Assembly (NCBI GenBank): GCA_023150805.1
Contig: JAKLKF010000024.1
Location: 1-64,000 of the forward strand
Length of the DNA stretch: 64,000 nucleotides
From: Myxococcota bacterium
Lineage (GTDB): Bacteria; Myxococcota_A; UBA796; UBA2385
Reading direction: 5' to 3'
In this document: one piece after another, positions 34,227 through 42,545 of the stretch
Numbering within the stretch: the first letter of the stretch is position 1
Layout of the letters: each line of letters begins with the position of its first letter
Position numbers and translations under genes: made by a program
The notes under the pieces: generated by a model
Told to the model about the DNA's origin: nothing
Seen by the model: only the letters and a program-made list of their open reading frames with translations
The model's database searches: none

Positions 34227-35207
34227 TTGCCGGTCGGGCGGCGCCTGGCCGCGTCGGGCCAGCGCGAAGCCCGCGAAGGCGCCGGGGATGGCGCCGGCGC
34301 CGCACAGGGCCGAGCCCACCGACATGCCCAGGAACACCCCCCACAGGTCGCGGCCGCGCTGCGTGCCGGGGGAGACCTCGGCCACCGCCTCGTCCCACTC
34401 CTCCCGCCACTGCGCGGCCACCTTGGGCTTCGGCCCGACGAGCTGCCGCTCCAGGGCCACCTCGCGCTGCATCGCGTGGCTGATGCCCAGCAGGTGGCCG
34501 ATGGCGATCACCGGGAAGAGCAGCGAGCGGATGCCGGCCGAGGGGAACAGCTCGACCAGCGCGCCGAAGACATAGGTCGAGTAGGCCGGGTACAGGATGC
34601 GCAGGGCCCGCAGCTCCTCCTCGTGCATGCCGCGCGCGCGCATGAAGTCGACGGCGTACTTGCTGGCCAGGTACTCCTGGTAGAGCGCCACCCCGGGGAT
34701 GTAGCGGGTCAGCGCGTACAGGCCGGGGAAGGCGCGGCGGCGGAAGTCCAGGACGTGCCCCAGCTCGTGCAGGGCGATGCCCGCGTGGCTGCTGTACAGG
34801 TTGACCGTGTCCGTCCACGGGTTGTAGTGGTCGCCGCCGAACAGCCGGCCGCAGGACAGGGTGGTCGCCAGCCAGGTGGGCAGGCCGAAGCACAGCCGCA
34901 GCAGGATGTTGGTCCGCCCGCTGGTGAACAGTCGCCCCAGGTCCTCCAGCGGGGCGTACTCGTTGATCCGCACGCGCAGGCCCTGCAGCCGGTGCTCGGC
35001 GATGAAGTCGGTCATCGCCCGCTCGACCTGCGGGTCGAGGTCGTGGCTCTCGAAGCGCGGGTTCAGGAAGATGAGCTTGTTGGGCGCGGAGAGGACCCGC
35101 CCCAGGGCGTCGAGGAAGGGCAGGCGGCGGCCGCGGCTGATGACGGTGCGGCCGACCGGGGTCGGCGGCGCGAGGGGGGGGGTCGCGGGCAGGCGGGGCG
35201 CGTCCAG
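34212..35207 (-). CDS. Zincin-like metallopeptidase with membrane segments, apparent CTG start
   Basis: A 331-residue protein if it starts at CTG 35207. The track's ATG at 35015 gives 267 residues. However, the frame stays open upstream with coding-like sequence ([35 protein letters not shown]), no ATG/GTG/TTG occurs, and GGAGG sits five bases before the CTG. The zinc motif is HELGH ([17 protein letters not shown]), preceded by [17 protein letters not shown]. Hydrophobic helices follow ([28 protein letters not shown], and a Gly/Ala-rich C-terminal segment). A third zinc ligand is not certain. Substrate unknown; probably membrane-associated. Its 3' end overlaps lpxD. Confidence 0.75.
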   Translation of the reverse strand: MDAPRLPATPPLAPPTPVGRTVISRGRRLPFLDALGRVLSAPNKLIFLNPRFESHDLDPQVERAMTDFIAEHRLQGLRVRINEYAPLEDLGRLFTSGRTNILLRLCFGLPTWLATTLSCGRLFGGDHYNPWTDTVNLYSSHAGIALHELGHVLDFRRRAFPGLYALTRYIPGVALYQEYLASKYAVDFMRARGMHEEELRALRILYPAYSTYVFGALVELFPSAGIRSLLFPVIAIGHLLGISHAMQREVALERQLVGPKPKVAAQWREEWDEAVAEVSPGTQRGRDLWGVFLGMSVGSALCGAGAIPGAFAGFALARRGQAPPDRQLPGA

Positions 35208-35292
35208 GGGAGCCTCCGGTCGGCGTGGCGATCCTACGCCGGGCGCGCCGGCCTGTTGCGCGCGAGAGGCCCGCGGCTGGCGTCCCGGCGGA

Positions 35293-38200
35293 TCAGCCCA
35301 TCGCCGCCCGCACCAGCAGCGGGTCGACGCCCCGGCGGTCCACCCCCGCCTGCTCGGCGGCCCGCCGCACCCGGTCCAGCAGCTCCTCGGCCCGGGGCTC
35401 GCCGCGCTCGACCCGCTTCAGCAGGAGCAGCTCGACCAGCAGCAGGTCCTCGGGGCCGGCCCGCGCGGCCCGCTCCAGCGCCTCGTCCGCCAGGGGGGCC
35501 GCGGGCTCGGCGCACAGCATGGCCCCCAGGGCGGCCAGCAACGCCCAGCGCGGCGCGTCGGGCGGCTCTCCCGCCCGGGTCGCCAGCTCGGCCAGGGCCC
35601 GGACCCGCGGGCCGTCCCCCAGGATGGCCGCGACCTTGGCCAGGCCCAGGCGCGCGACGCGGGCGAAGCCCTCTCGGCCGGTCGCCTCGAAGGTCAGCGC
35701 GTCCGTCCAGGTCGAGCGCGCCGCCTCCAGGTTGCCGGCGTCCAGGTGGATGGCTCCCAGGGTCGCCAGGAGGTGGCCGGCGGCGGTGCGCTCACCGACC
35801 CGGCGCAGCCGCACGATGCCCGCCTCCAGCTCGGCGACCGTCTCCTCGGTGCGGCCCTCGCGGACGGCCAGGCGCCCCAGCAGGTCCCACGCCTCGATCT
35901 CGGCGTGCAGCAGGCCGTGCTGGCGAGAGAGGGCCTGGACCTGGCGCGCGGCGCGCGCGGCCTCCTGGGCGTCCACCGAGAGCAGCAGCTCGGCCCGCAG
36001 GAGCAGGGCCCGCGCCTGGGTGTCGGGCCGGGGCGCGTAGGCCAGCGCGGCCTCGACCTCGTCCAGGGCCGCCTGCCGCTCCAGGCGCTGGGCGCGCAGG
36101 GCCGCTCGCGCGGCGTGGAAGGACGCCCGCACCGGGCTGGGCACGTGCGGCAAGGCGTCCTCCACCGCGCCCAGGCGCGCCAGGCCGGCGTCTGCGCCGG
36201 GGGGGCCGGCCTGGGCCGCCAGGTGCAGCGCGTGCAGGCAGGCGGCCTGGACCGCCAGGGCGGGGGAGACCGGCCGCGTGGACACCCGGTCGTCCAGGCG
36301 CAGCGCGTCCTCGGCCCGCCCCAGGGCCCACAGCGCCTCGCTCTGCACCAGCGCCGCCTCGGCCCAGGCCTCCTGCCCCTCCGCGCCGGCCTGCTCCGCC
36401 AGGTCCATGGTGCGCGCCGCCACCCGGGCGAGGGGCTGGGGGCGCAGCGAGCCCTGCAGCCGCCGCAGCGCGCGCCGCAGGCGGGCCAGGGCCTCGGCCG
36501 GCCGGCCGGCCAGGGCCAGGTGCAGGCCGCCCCGCGCCTCGGCCATCGGGTCCTCGCCCTCCTCGGCCCAGGCGGCGGCCAGGTTGTCGTGGATGGTGCC
36601 GTCCAGGCCCGGGTCCGCCGCCAGCTCCGACACGGCCTCCTTCAGCTCGGGCGAGTCGATGTGCAGCCCCTCGGGGCCGACGTGCACCAGGCCCAGGGTC
36701 ACCAGGCGGTCCAGGGCGTCGCCGACCACCCGGGCCACCACCCGCTCCGGCGCGCCGGTGCCCGCCAGCCGGACCACCCGCAGGGCGTGGCCCAGCGGCG
36801 GATCCTGGGCGATCGCCAGGGCCAGCCGCTGGCGCGCGAAGTCCAGCGCGTCCCGGGGCAGGGGCGGCGCCTGGGCGGCGAGCGTCCACAGCGGGGTGTC
36901 GCTGGGGTCCATGCCCCCGGGCACCAGCGCCTCCTGCCGCACCATGTGCACGATCAGCTCGTGCATGTAGCGGGGGTGCCCGCCGGTGGTCCGGGCCAGC
37001 ACGCCGGCCAGCTCCTCGTCCATCGGCAGGTGGGCGTGGGCCAGCTTGCGGGCCTCGGCCGGAGGCAGGGCGTCGAGCTGGATGCGCCAGGTGCGCCGGG
37101 GGTAGCGGGCCTCCAGCCGCCGAAGCGGCCGAAGGTTGCCCCGGTGCTCGGGCAGGTCGGCGTAGGAGGCGATGACCAGCGCCGGCGCGCGGCTGGCGAA
37201 GAGGATGTCGACGATCGACCAGGCGTCGTCGGCCTCGCCGGCCATGTGCACGTCGTCCAGCCACAGCCAGGACAGCCCCCGCCAGGCGTGCGCGGCGAGG
37301 TGCTCGACCACGAAGGAGCGGGCGATGGTGCGGTCGGCGGGCAGCCCGCCGGGGCGAGGGGAGACCACGTCCGCCAGGGCCGCGGCGTCGTGGCGGCAGG
37401 CGGCCGGGGAGGTGTCGCGCATCCGGGACAGGGTGCGCGCGATGTCGTTGCGCCAGGACCGTGGGTCCTGCAGGGGCGGCAGCAGGCGCCGCAGCGCGCC
37501 GTCCAGGCCCTGGGCGGGACCCTCCCGGCCGGCGAAGTCCAGCCGCACGCCCTGCGCGATGCCCACCCGCTCCAGGGTCCGGGTCAGCTCGTCCACCAGG
37601 CGGGTGCGGCCCATGCCGCGCGCGCCGCCCAGGCAGACCAGCACGGGCCGGCGCGTCCGGATCACCGCGCGGGCCGCCGCCCAGAGCTGGTCCAGCTCGG
37701 CGTCGCGCCCGGTCACCGGGATCTCGCGGTGGGCCACCAGGCGCGGGTCCTGGGGGACGCGACGCGGCACGTAGGGGCGCGGGCGGTGCCGCGGCGGGCG
37801 CAGGGGTGGCGGCTGGTGCCAGACCAGGCCCCCGCCACGCTCCGCCAGGGCGGCGCCGATGGGGCGCGGCGCGGTCTGGTCCCGCGGCGGCCACTCGACC
37901 AGCGAGTCCTCGCCGATCTCCGCCATCAGCGCCAGCCGCGGGGGCTGGCCGGGCAGCGGGCGGCCCAGCGCCCCGCCGCGCTCGGGATCGGGCAGGGCGT
38001 GGATGGCGCGAGACACGTCGGCGGCCAGGTCGTAGCGCGACCGGCGGTCGGGCTGGAGCATGGCCAGGACGATGGGCTCCAGGCCGGCGGGCACCACCAG
38101 CCCCTCGCGCACGGGGACCTGGGTCGGCGGCCGCTGGCGGCTGGCCAGGGCCTCGACCGGGTCCTTGGCCGGGAAGGGCAGCTCGCCCGACAGCATCCGG

Positions 38201-38835
38201 TAGAGCACGGCGCCGACGCTGAACAGGTCGGTGGGCGGGCCCCAGAGCTGCGACTGCCCCGTCAGCCGCTCGGGCGCCATGTAGCCGACGGTGCCCAGGA
38301 CCAGGCCCTCGTCCTCGTCCTGGCTCCAGCGGGCACGCGCGACGCCCAGGTCGGCCAGCCACAGCACCCGCTGCTGCGGGCCCGTGCGGTGCAGCAGGAG
38401 GTTCGAGAGCTTGACGTCCAGGTGGAGCAGGCCCCGCGCATGCAGGGCGCCCAGCGCGTCGAGCAGGCCGATCACCTGCTCGCGCAGCTCGGGCCAGGCG
38501 GGCGTGGTGCCGGCGTGGTCGAGCATGCTGCCGTCGCTGGCCAGGGCGAAGGCCAGGTAGGGGCGGCCGTCGGGCGTCCGGCCCATGTCGTGCAGGGCGA
38601 TCACGTTGGGGTGCACGACCGAGGCCGAGACCACCGCCTCGCGCTCCAGCCGCCCCGCCAGGCGGGCGCCCTCGGTCCGCAGCACCTTCAGCGCCACCAG
38701 GATGCCGAGCTGGCGGTCCTGGACCCGCCAGACCTCGCTGGCGCCGCCCCGGCCCAGCAGCGCACGCTCCGGGTCGGGCCAGGGCTGGTAGCGCTCGGGC
38801 AGCGCCGGCGGGGTCGCGGAGGGGGGGCGGGTCAC
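35293..38835 (-). CDS. Ser/Thr protein kinase fused to STAND-like ATPase and TPR-like repeats
   Basis: An 1180-residue protein, start GTG 38835. Kinase domain (about 15-270): glycine loop GRGGASEVW, VALKVL lysine, catalytic loop HLDVKLSNLLL (Leu instead of the Arg of HRD), LADLGVAR (DLG for DFG) and GTVGYMAPE. A linker leads to an AAA/STAND ATPase (about 355-620) with Walker A-like GGARGMGRTRL, in which the P-loop Lys is Arg, and Walker B WLWLDDVHM. The rest is TPR-like helical repeats (AEALARLRRALRRLQGSLRP, AAGHLLATLGAIHLDAGNLE). The architecture resembles PknK/AfsK-type signalling hubs. Altered motifs may mean reduced catalysis or a scaffold role. Cytoplasmic; no TM segment. Confidence 0.9.
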   Translation of the reverse strand: MTRPPSATPPALPERYQPWPDPERALLGRGGASEVWRVQDRQLGILVALKVLRTEGARLAGRLEREAVVSASVVHPNVIALHDMGRTPDGRPYLAFALASDGSMLDHAGTTPAWPELREQVIGLLDALGALHARGLLHLDVKLSNLLLHRTGPQQRVLWLADLGVARARWSQDEDEGLVLGTVGYMAPERLTGQSQLWGPPTDLFSVGAVLYRMLSGELPFPAKDPVEALASRQRPPTQVPVREGLVVPAGLEPIVLAMLQPDRRSRYDLAADVSRAIHALPDPERGGALGRPLPGQPPRLALMAEIGEDSLVEWPPRDQTAPRPIGAALAERGGGLVWHQPPPLRPPRHRPRPYVPRRVPQDPRLVAHREIPVTGRDAELDQLWAAARAVIRTRRPVLVCLGGARGMGRTRLVDELTRTLERVGIAQGVRLDFAGREGPAQGLDGALRRLLPPLQDPRSWRNDIARTLSRMRDTSPAACRHDAAALADVVSPRPGGLPADRTIARSFVVEHLAAHAWRGLSWLWLDDVHMAGEADDAWSIVDILFASRAPALVIASYADLPEHRGNLRPLRRLEARYPRRTWRIQLDALPPAEARKLAHAHLPMDEELAGVLARTTGGHPRYMHELIVHMVRQEALVPGGMDPSDTPLWTLAAQAPPLPRDALDFARQRLALAIAQDPPLGHALRVVRLAGTGAPERVVARVVGDALDRLVTLGLVHVGPEGLHIDSPELKEAVSELAADPGLDGTIHDNLAAAWAEEGEDPMAEARGGLHLALAGRPAEALARLRRALRRLQGSLRPQPLARVAARTMDLAEQAGAEGQEAWAEAALVQSEALWALGRAEDALRLDDRVSTRPVSPALAVQAACLHALHLAAQAGPPGADAGLARLGAVEDALPHVPSPVRASFHAARAALRAQRLERQAALDEVEAALAYAPRPDTQARALLLRAELLLSVDAQEAARAARQVQALSRQHGLLHAEIEAWDLLGRLAVREGRTEETVAELEAGIVRLRRVGERTAAGHLLATLGAIHLDAGNLEAARSTWTDALTFEATGREGFARVARLGLAKVAAILGDGPRVRALAELATRAGEPPDAPRWALLAALGAMLCAEPAAPLADEALERAARAGPEDLLLVELLLLKRVERGEPRAEELLDRVRRAAEQAGVDRRGVDPLLVRAAMG

Positions 38836-38940
38836 GGCGGCCTGGGTCCCGAGCCGTTGGCGGAGGAGGAGGGGGTCGGACAGCCTACCCGGTGTGCGCG
38901 ACCGGGCGCACCTGTCGGAGGCGGGTGCTACCTTGCCGCC

Positions 38941-39864
38941 GTGCTGCTCCTGGCCCTGTTCACGCTCGCCTGCGTCCCCGTCGAGGTGCCCCCCGACGCC
39001 TGGCCGCAGTCCGGCTGCGTGGCGCCCACGCCCTTCTCGGCCCAGGGCCGCGCCGACCGCAGCCGCGAGTACTGGCTGCAGGTCGAGCCCGACCTCCAGG
39101 TCCGCGTGCACGCCCGCTGGCCGCGCCGCGACGACTGCTTCGCCGCGGCGGTCCTGGTGCCTCCGGGCTTCGAGTGGGGCCTGCGCCTGATGGAGACCCC
39201 GCACGCCGAGCTGCTGCTGGACCACGGCGTCGCCGTGGTGAGCTGGGACCCGCGCGGCCGGGGCTTCAGCGACGGCGAGGAGGTGGTCAACGGCCACGAG
39301 AGCCAGGACGACCTGGCCGCGCTGCTGCGCTGGGTCGCCAGCCAGGAGCGGGTGGATCCGACGGCGGTGGTCGTCTCGTCCCGGTCCTTCGGCGGGGCGC
39401 TGGCGGCGGGGGCCCTGGGGCGGCACGAGGACCTGGCCGTCGCCGGCTGGACCGACGTGGAGAGCCCCGGCTACCTCTCCGAGGACCTGGCCTACACCGC
39501 CGACAGCAGCCAGGAGCGCGTGGGCAGCTACGTCCCCGAGGACCCCGACGAGGCCCTGGCGTGGTGGGCCGAGCGCGAGCCCGCCCAGCTCATCGCCGGC
39601 GTGACGGCGCCCTACCACCGCTTCCAGGGCCTGCCCGACCACGCCCTGGGCGAGCGCACCGCGGCCGCGGCGGCGATGCTCAACGCCGCAGACCAGGCCG
39701 CCGTGCTCCGCTACAACATGGCGGACCTCGACCCGCGGGACGCGACCGCCGCCTACATCCGCGAGCACGCCATCGACGGCGGCATCGACCCGGACGACAG
39801 CGTCGTGGGGGACGCCGTCCTGTGGTGGCTGGGGGTCGAGCCGGGCCAGTACGCCTGGGACTGA
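38941..39864 (+). CDS. Alpha/beta-hydrolase-fold lipoprotein
   Basis: A 307-residue protein starting at GTG 38941 with a short signal peptide and lipobox FTLAC. The fold is that of the dienelactone-hydrolase/peptidase group: oxyanion strand FAAAVLVPPGFEWG, then VAVVSWDPRGRGFSDGEEVV, and the nucleophile elbow VVSSRSFGGALAAG (SxSxGG, with Ser in place of the first Gly). A late His may come from TAPYHRFQG. It acts outside the cytoplasm, anchored by lipid, perhaps as an esterase or acylase. Divergent from the kinase across a 105-base gap. Confidence 0.82.
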   Translation: MLLLALFTLACVPVEVPPDAWPQSGCVAPTPFSAQGRADRSREYWLQVEPDLQVRVHARWPRRDDCFAAAVLVPPGFEWGLRLMETPHAELLLDHGVAVVSWDPRGRGFSDGEEVVNGHESQDDLAALLRWVASQERVDPTAVVVSSRSFGGALAAGALGRHEDLAVAGWTDVESPGYLSEDLAYTADSSQERVGSYVPEDPDEALAWWAEREPAQLIAGVTAPYHRFQGLPDHALGERTAAAAAMLNAADQAAVLRYNMADLDPRDATAAYIREHAIDGGIDPDDSVVGDAVLWWLGVEPGQYAWD

Positions 39865-39974
39865 GGCCCCCGAGGACGACGCCTTGATAGGCTGTGGGGG
39901 CCTGGGCTCCCACCAGGCGCCCGACTGGCCCGTCCCCCCCGCCCCGAGGCCTCGCCTCGCCGATGGAGTCGCCC

Positions 39975-40622
39975 GTGTCCGATGTCGCAGGTGTGTCGAT
40001 CGAGCAGTACGCCCAGCTCTGTGTCGCGATGGCCGACACGGGCGGGGACGAGTCCAAGGAGCTGGCCATCGCCGCGGAGGTGGGCGTCGGCGCCGACGCC
40101 TGGCGCCAGGCCAAGGCCGAGTTCACCCGGCGGATGCAGGATCCGGCCGACATGGGCAAGACCGCCGGCGTCTTCATGAAGCACTACCAGGCCGCCCAGG
40201 CCGCCGCCCGCGGTGGGGCCGAGCCCTGCACGCTCGAGGTCTACACCCGCATCTCGGCCGAGTACTCCTTCCTCAAGGACGCGCAGGGCAACAAGGTCCC
40301 CTTCGAGCAGGTCTTCGCCAACCACGGCATCACCGGCGCCCAGTGGAACGAGTACACCAGCTACTGGACCCCCAAGGTCAACGACCCCGCGGACCCCTCG
40401 GCCCAGACCTTCCGCGTGCTGATGCAGCAGGAGTCCGACCGGATCTTCGGCATCAAGCGCGACGCCAGCGGCAGCGTGATCCACGAGGACGCCGCCGACG
40501 AGGAGCCGGAGGAGGCGCCGGCCCCCAAGGCCGCCGGCGGCGCGGGGGCCGGCTCGCAGAAGCAGGAGTCTCCCGACATCTTCACGCAGATCATCAACGC
40601 GATCACGGGCCTGTTCAAGTAG
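39975..40622 (+). CDS. Unknown soluble protein with acidic/Pro-Ala tail
   Basis: A 215-residue protein. GTG 39975 is preferred because GGAG lies six bases upstream; ATG 39963 is an alternative. The first ~170 residues are mostly helical, with two similar segments (GVSIEQYAQLCVAMADTGGD and LEVYTRISAEYSFLKDAQGN), each followed by a W-containing motif (ADAWRQAKAEFTRRM and GAQWNEYTSYWTPKV). This suggests an internal repeat of one small domain. A disordered DEEPEEAPAPKAAGGAGAG linker ends in an amphipathic tail (DIFTQIINAITGLFK). No signal peptide. Not recognised; the tail could be a protein-docking or membrane-binding helix. Confidence 0.75.
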   Translation: MSDVAGVSIEQYAQLCVAMADTGGDESKELAIAAEVGVGADAWRQAKAEFTRRMQDPADMGKTAGVFMKHYQAAQAAARGGAEPCTLEVYTRISAEYSFLKDAQGNKVPFEQVFANHGITGAQWNEYTSYWTPKVNDPADPSAQTFRVLMQQESDRIFGIKRDASGSVIHEDAADEEPEEAPAPKAAGGAGAGSQKQESPDIFTQIINAITGLFK

Positions 40623-40624
40623 CG

Positions 40625-40645
40625 GGCCCGTTCACGGGGCGGGCC
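40625..40645. terminator. Hairpin between convergent stops
   Basis: GGCCCG (40625-40630) pairs with CGGGCC (40640-40645) across a nine-base loop, filling the gap between the convergent genes ending at 40622 and 40632. An alternative CCCG-TTCA-CGGG stem lies inside it. No U-tract; a plausible but unproven bidirectional terminator. Confidence 0.35.
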
Positions 40646-41483
40646 GGCGCTCCGGGGCCTCCCGCTCCTCGACCAGCAGGGTCACCCGGTCGCGCAGGCT
40701 CGGGGGCAGGCGCCGCTGCACGATGCGCCGGCCCTCGGCCGCGCCGTAGCGGGCCGAGAGGTGGGTCAGCAGGATCGCCTCGTTCTGGAACAGCTCGGCG
40801 CACTCGATCACCTCGTCCAGGTGGATGTGGCCCTTCTCGCGGGTGCGGGCGACGCTGACCCGCTCGTCGAGGAAGGTGACCTCCATGATGAGCAGCCGGG
40901 CGCGCCGGAAGTCCTCGACCCGCTCGATGACCTCGATGCGGCTGTCGCCGGTGAAGGCCACCAGCGGGCCCGCCACCTCGACCGTCAGCCGCTCGCCCGC
41001 CGCGCGCCGGGCGGCCAGCTCGGGGCCCGGCAGGCCGGCCAGCTCGGGCCGCAGCTTGTACCGGCGCTCGGTCAGCACGTAGCCCTGCGAGACGACGCGG
41101 TGGATCGTCGGGTGCGCCGTCGCGACCAGGCCGGGCCGGATCTCGAAGCTGCCGCCGGCCTCCAGGGGCACCACCCGGCAGGGCAGGTCGCTGCCGTCCA
41201 GGCGGCGCCAGACCGCCAGCATGTCCTGGAAGGCCTCGGCGTTGCGGGCGGGCATCACGTAGGTCGGCGGGGCCATGCCCTGCATGTGGCGGGTGGCGCA
41301 GTGGTGCACCACGCCGGCCATGTGGTCGACGTGGGCGTGCGTGAACAGCACCAGCGGGTGGCGGATCGCCCGGCGCGGGCACACGCCCATGTCGAAGCAC
41401 AGGCCCAGCCCCGGGAGCTGGATGCAGGTCTCCACGCCGCCGACGCTGACGGCCTCGACCGCGACGCCGGCGAGCTCGAGCAT
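40632..41483 (-). CDS. RNase Z-like metallo-beta-lactamase-fold hydrolase
   Basis: A 283-residue protein with ATG at 41483. It has the MBL zinc signature FTHAHVDHMAGVVHH (HxHxDH plus His), TGDSRIEVI (the RNase Z-type GD strand), MEVTFLDE and the late HIHLDE/THLSARYG histidines. The order matches tRNase Z/ElaC-type proteins. It lacks an obvious long flexible arm. It may process tRNA 3' ends or act as a general phosphodiesterase. The ORF-track version extends upstream through repeat DNA and should not be used. The upstream region holds four 23-bp palindromic repeats. Confidence 0.85.
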   Translation of the reverse strand: MLELAGVAVEAVSVGGVETCIQLPGLGLCFDMGVCPRRAIRHPLVLFTHAHVDHMAGVVHHCATRHMQGMAPPTYVMPARNAEAFQDMLAVWRRLDGSDLPCRVVPLEAGGSFEIRPGLVATAHPTIHRVVSQGYVLTERRYKLRPELAGLPGPELAARRAAGERLTVEVAGPLVAFTGDSRIEVIERVEDFRRARLLIMEVTFLDERVSVARTREKGHIHLDEVIECAELFQNEAILLTHLSARYGAAEGRRIVQRRLPPSLRDRVTLLVEEREAPERRPAP

Positions 41484-41540
41484 GGGGGCTCGATAACCGG
41501 CGCGGGCGGAGCGGGGGCCCCGCCGGGCGACGGGCCGGGA

Positions 41541-41632
41541 CCCTGCCGCCGGGCCTTCGAGGCCCCTGCCGCCGGGCCTTCGAGGCCCCTGCCGCCGGGC
41601 CTTCGAGGCCCCTGCCGCCGGGCCTTCGAGGA
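41541..41632. repeat. Four tandem 23-bp units with internal palindrome
   Basis: Unit ccctgccgccgggccttcgagg repeats with an exact 23-base period (ttcga at 41556, 41579, 41602 and 41625). The first three carry GGGCCT-TCG-AGGCCC, a 6-bp stem with a 3-base loop; the last diverges (gaggagcc). It fills the divergent intergenic region between the RNase Z-like gene and the gene at 41659. It may be a regulator-binding array or a structural repeat. Confidence 0.85.
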
Positions 41633-41658
41633 GCCTGCCGCGGGGTAGGGTGGGCAGC

Positions 41659-42444
41659 ATGCCCGCGCCCGACCTCGACGCCACGCTCGCCGCCTTCCTC
41701 GCCGACCCCGACCCGGCCCTGCTCTCGCCGGTCGGCCCGACCCCGCTGCTGGCGCCGGCCGTGCTGCGGCTGGCCCGCCGCCTGCCGCAGGCGCGGCGAG
41801 CCCTGGGGCCGCGCCTCGCCGACCCGCTGGCCCTGGCCCTGCTGGGCGAGGGGCCCGCGCCCGCGGAGGAGGAGCTGGGGCGCGCGGTGCTCTCGGCGGT
41901 GGCGGCGGTCGAGGGCGGGCAGGCGGTCCCCGACCCCGCGGGCCTGGAGGCGCGCGCCCGGGAGGCCGCCGGCCGGGGCGAGGCCTGCTGGTGGCCCCTG
42001 GCCGCCCAGGTGCACGCCAGCAGCGTCGTCGCCCGCGAGCACCAGGGGCGGCGCGCCATCTCCGAGCAGGAGCTGCCCTTCGTCTTCCCCGGCGAGCTGG
42101 ACCCCGTCGTCGTCGACGTCCTGGCGGTCGGCGCCCGGGCCCTGCCCGCCCTGCACGTCGACTGGGCCCGCAAGCTGGCCGACGTCGCCGCCGAGGTCCT
42201 GGTGCTGGACTGCCGCTGCCTGGGCCTGTGGTTCTGGCCCGTCCTGCGCTCGATGGCCACCGAGCGCCTGGGCAAGCCCGTCACCGCCCTGCGCAAGGCC
42301 CGCCGGCTGCCCCCGGGCGGCCTGGGCCTGGCCGCCGCCTACGCCGCGCGGGTCGGTGTGCCCTGGGCCCCCCTGCTGGAGGGCGCCGGCCCCGCAGACC
42401 ACCTGCTCGCCGCGCTGGCCATCGTGGGCGACCGGCCGGCCTGA
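41659..42444 (+). CDS. Unknown Ala/Leu-rich protein
   Basis: A 261-residue protein starting at ATG 41659. It is highly helical (DATLAAFLADPDPALLSPVG, LRLARRLPQARRALGPRLAD) with a central segment RAISEQELPFVFPGELDPVV, a CRCLGLWFWPVLR stretch and a C-terminal helix LLAALAIVGD. No signal peptide, clear TM segment or catalytic motif. Not recognised. Its promoter region contains the 23-bp palindromic repeat array shared with the divergent RNase Z-like gene. Confidence 0.72.
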   Translation: MPAPDLDATLAAFLADPDPALLSPVGPTPLLAPAVLRLARRLPQARRALGPRLADPLALALLGEGPAPAEEELGRAVLSAVAAVEGGQAVPDPAGLEARAREAAGRGEACWWPLAAQVHASSVVAREHQGRRAISEQELPFVFPGELDPVVVDVLAVGARALPALHVDWARKLADVAAEVLVLDCRCLGLWFWPVLRSMATERLGKPVTALRKARRLPPGGLGLAAAYAARVGVPWAPLLEGAGPADHLLAALAIVGDRPA

Positions 42445-42545
42445 GCGCCGGGACCCGGCCGCTCCGGGTCGCCCTGCCGCAGGCCGCCGCCCGCCGCGGG
42501 GCCGCGCGTTAGGCCCCGCCCTCCCCCGAAGCACGCGAGGACCCC

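Noticed and set aside
41541-41632. CRISPR-like array
   Set aside because: Units are contiguous 23-mers with no unique spacers and no cas genes nearby; these are tandem repeats.
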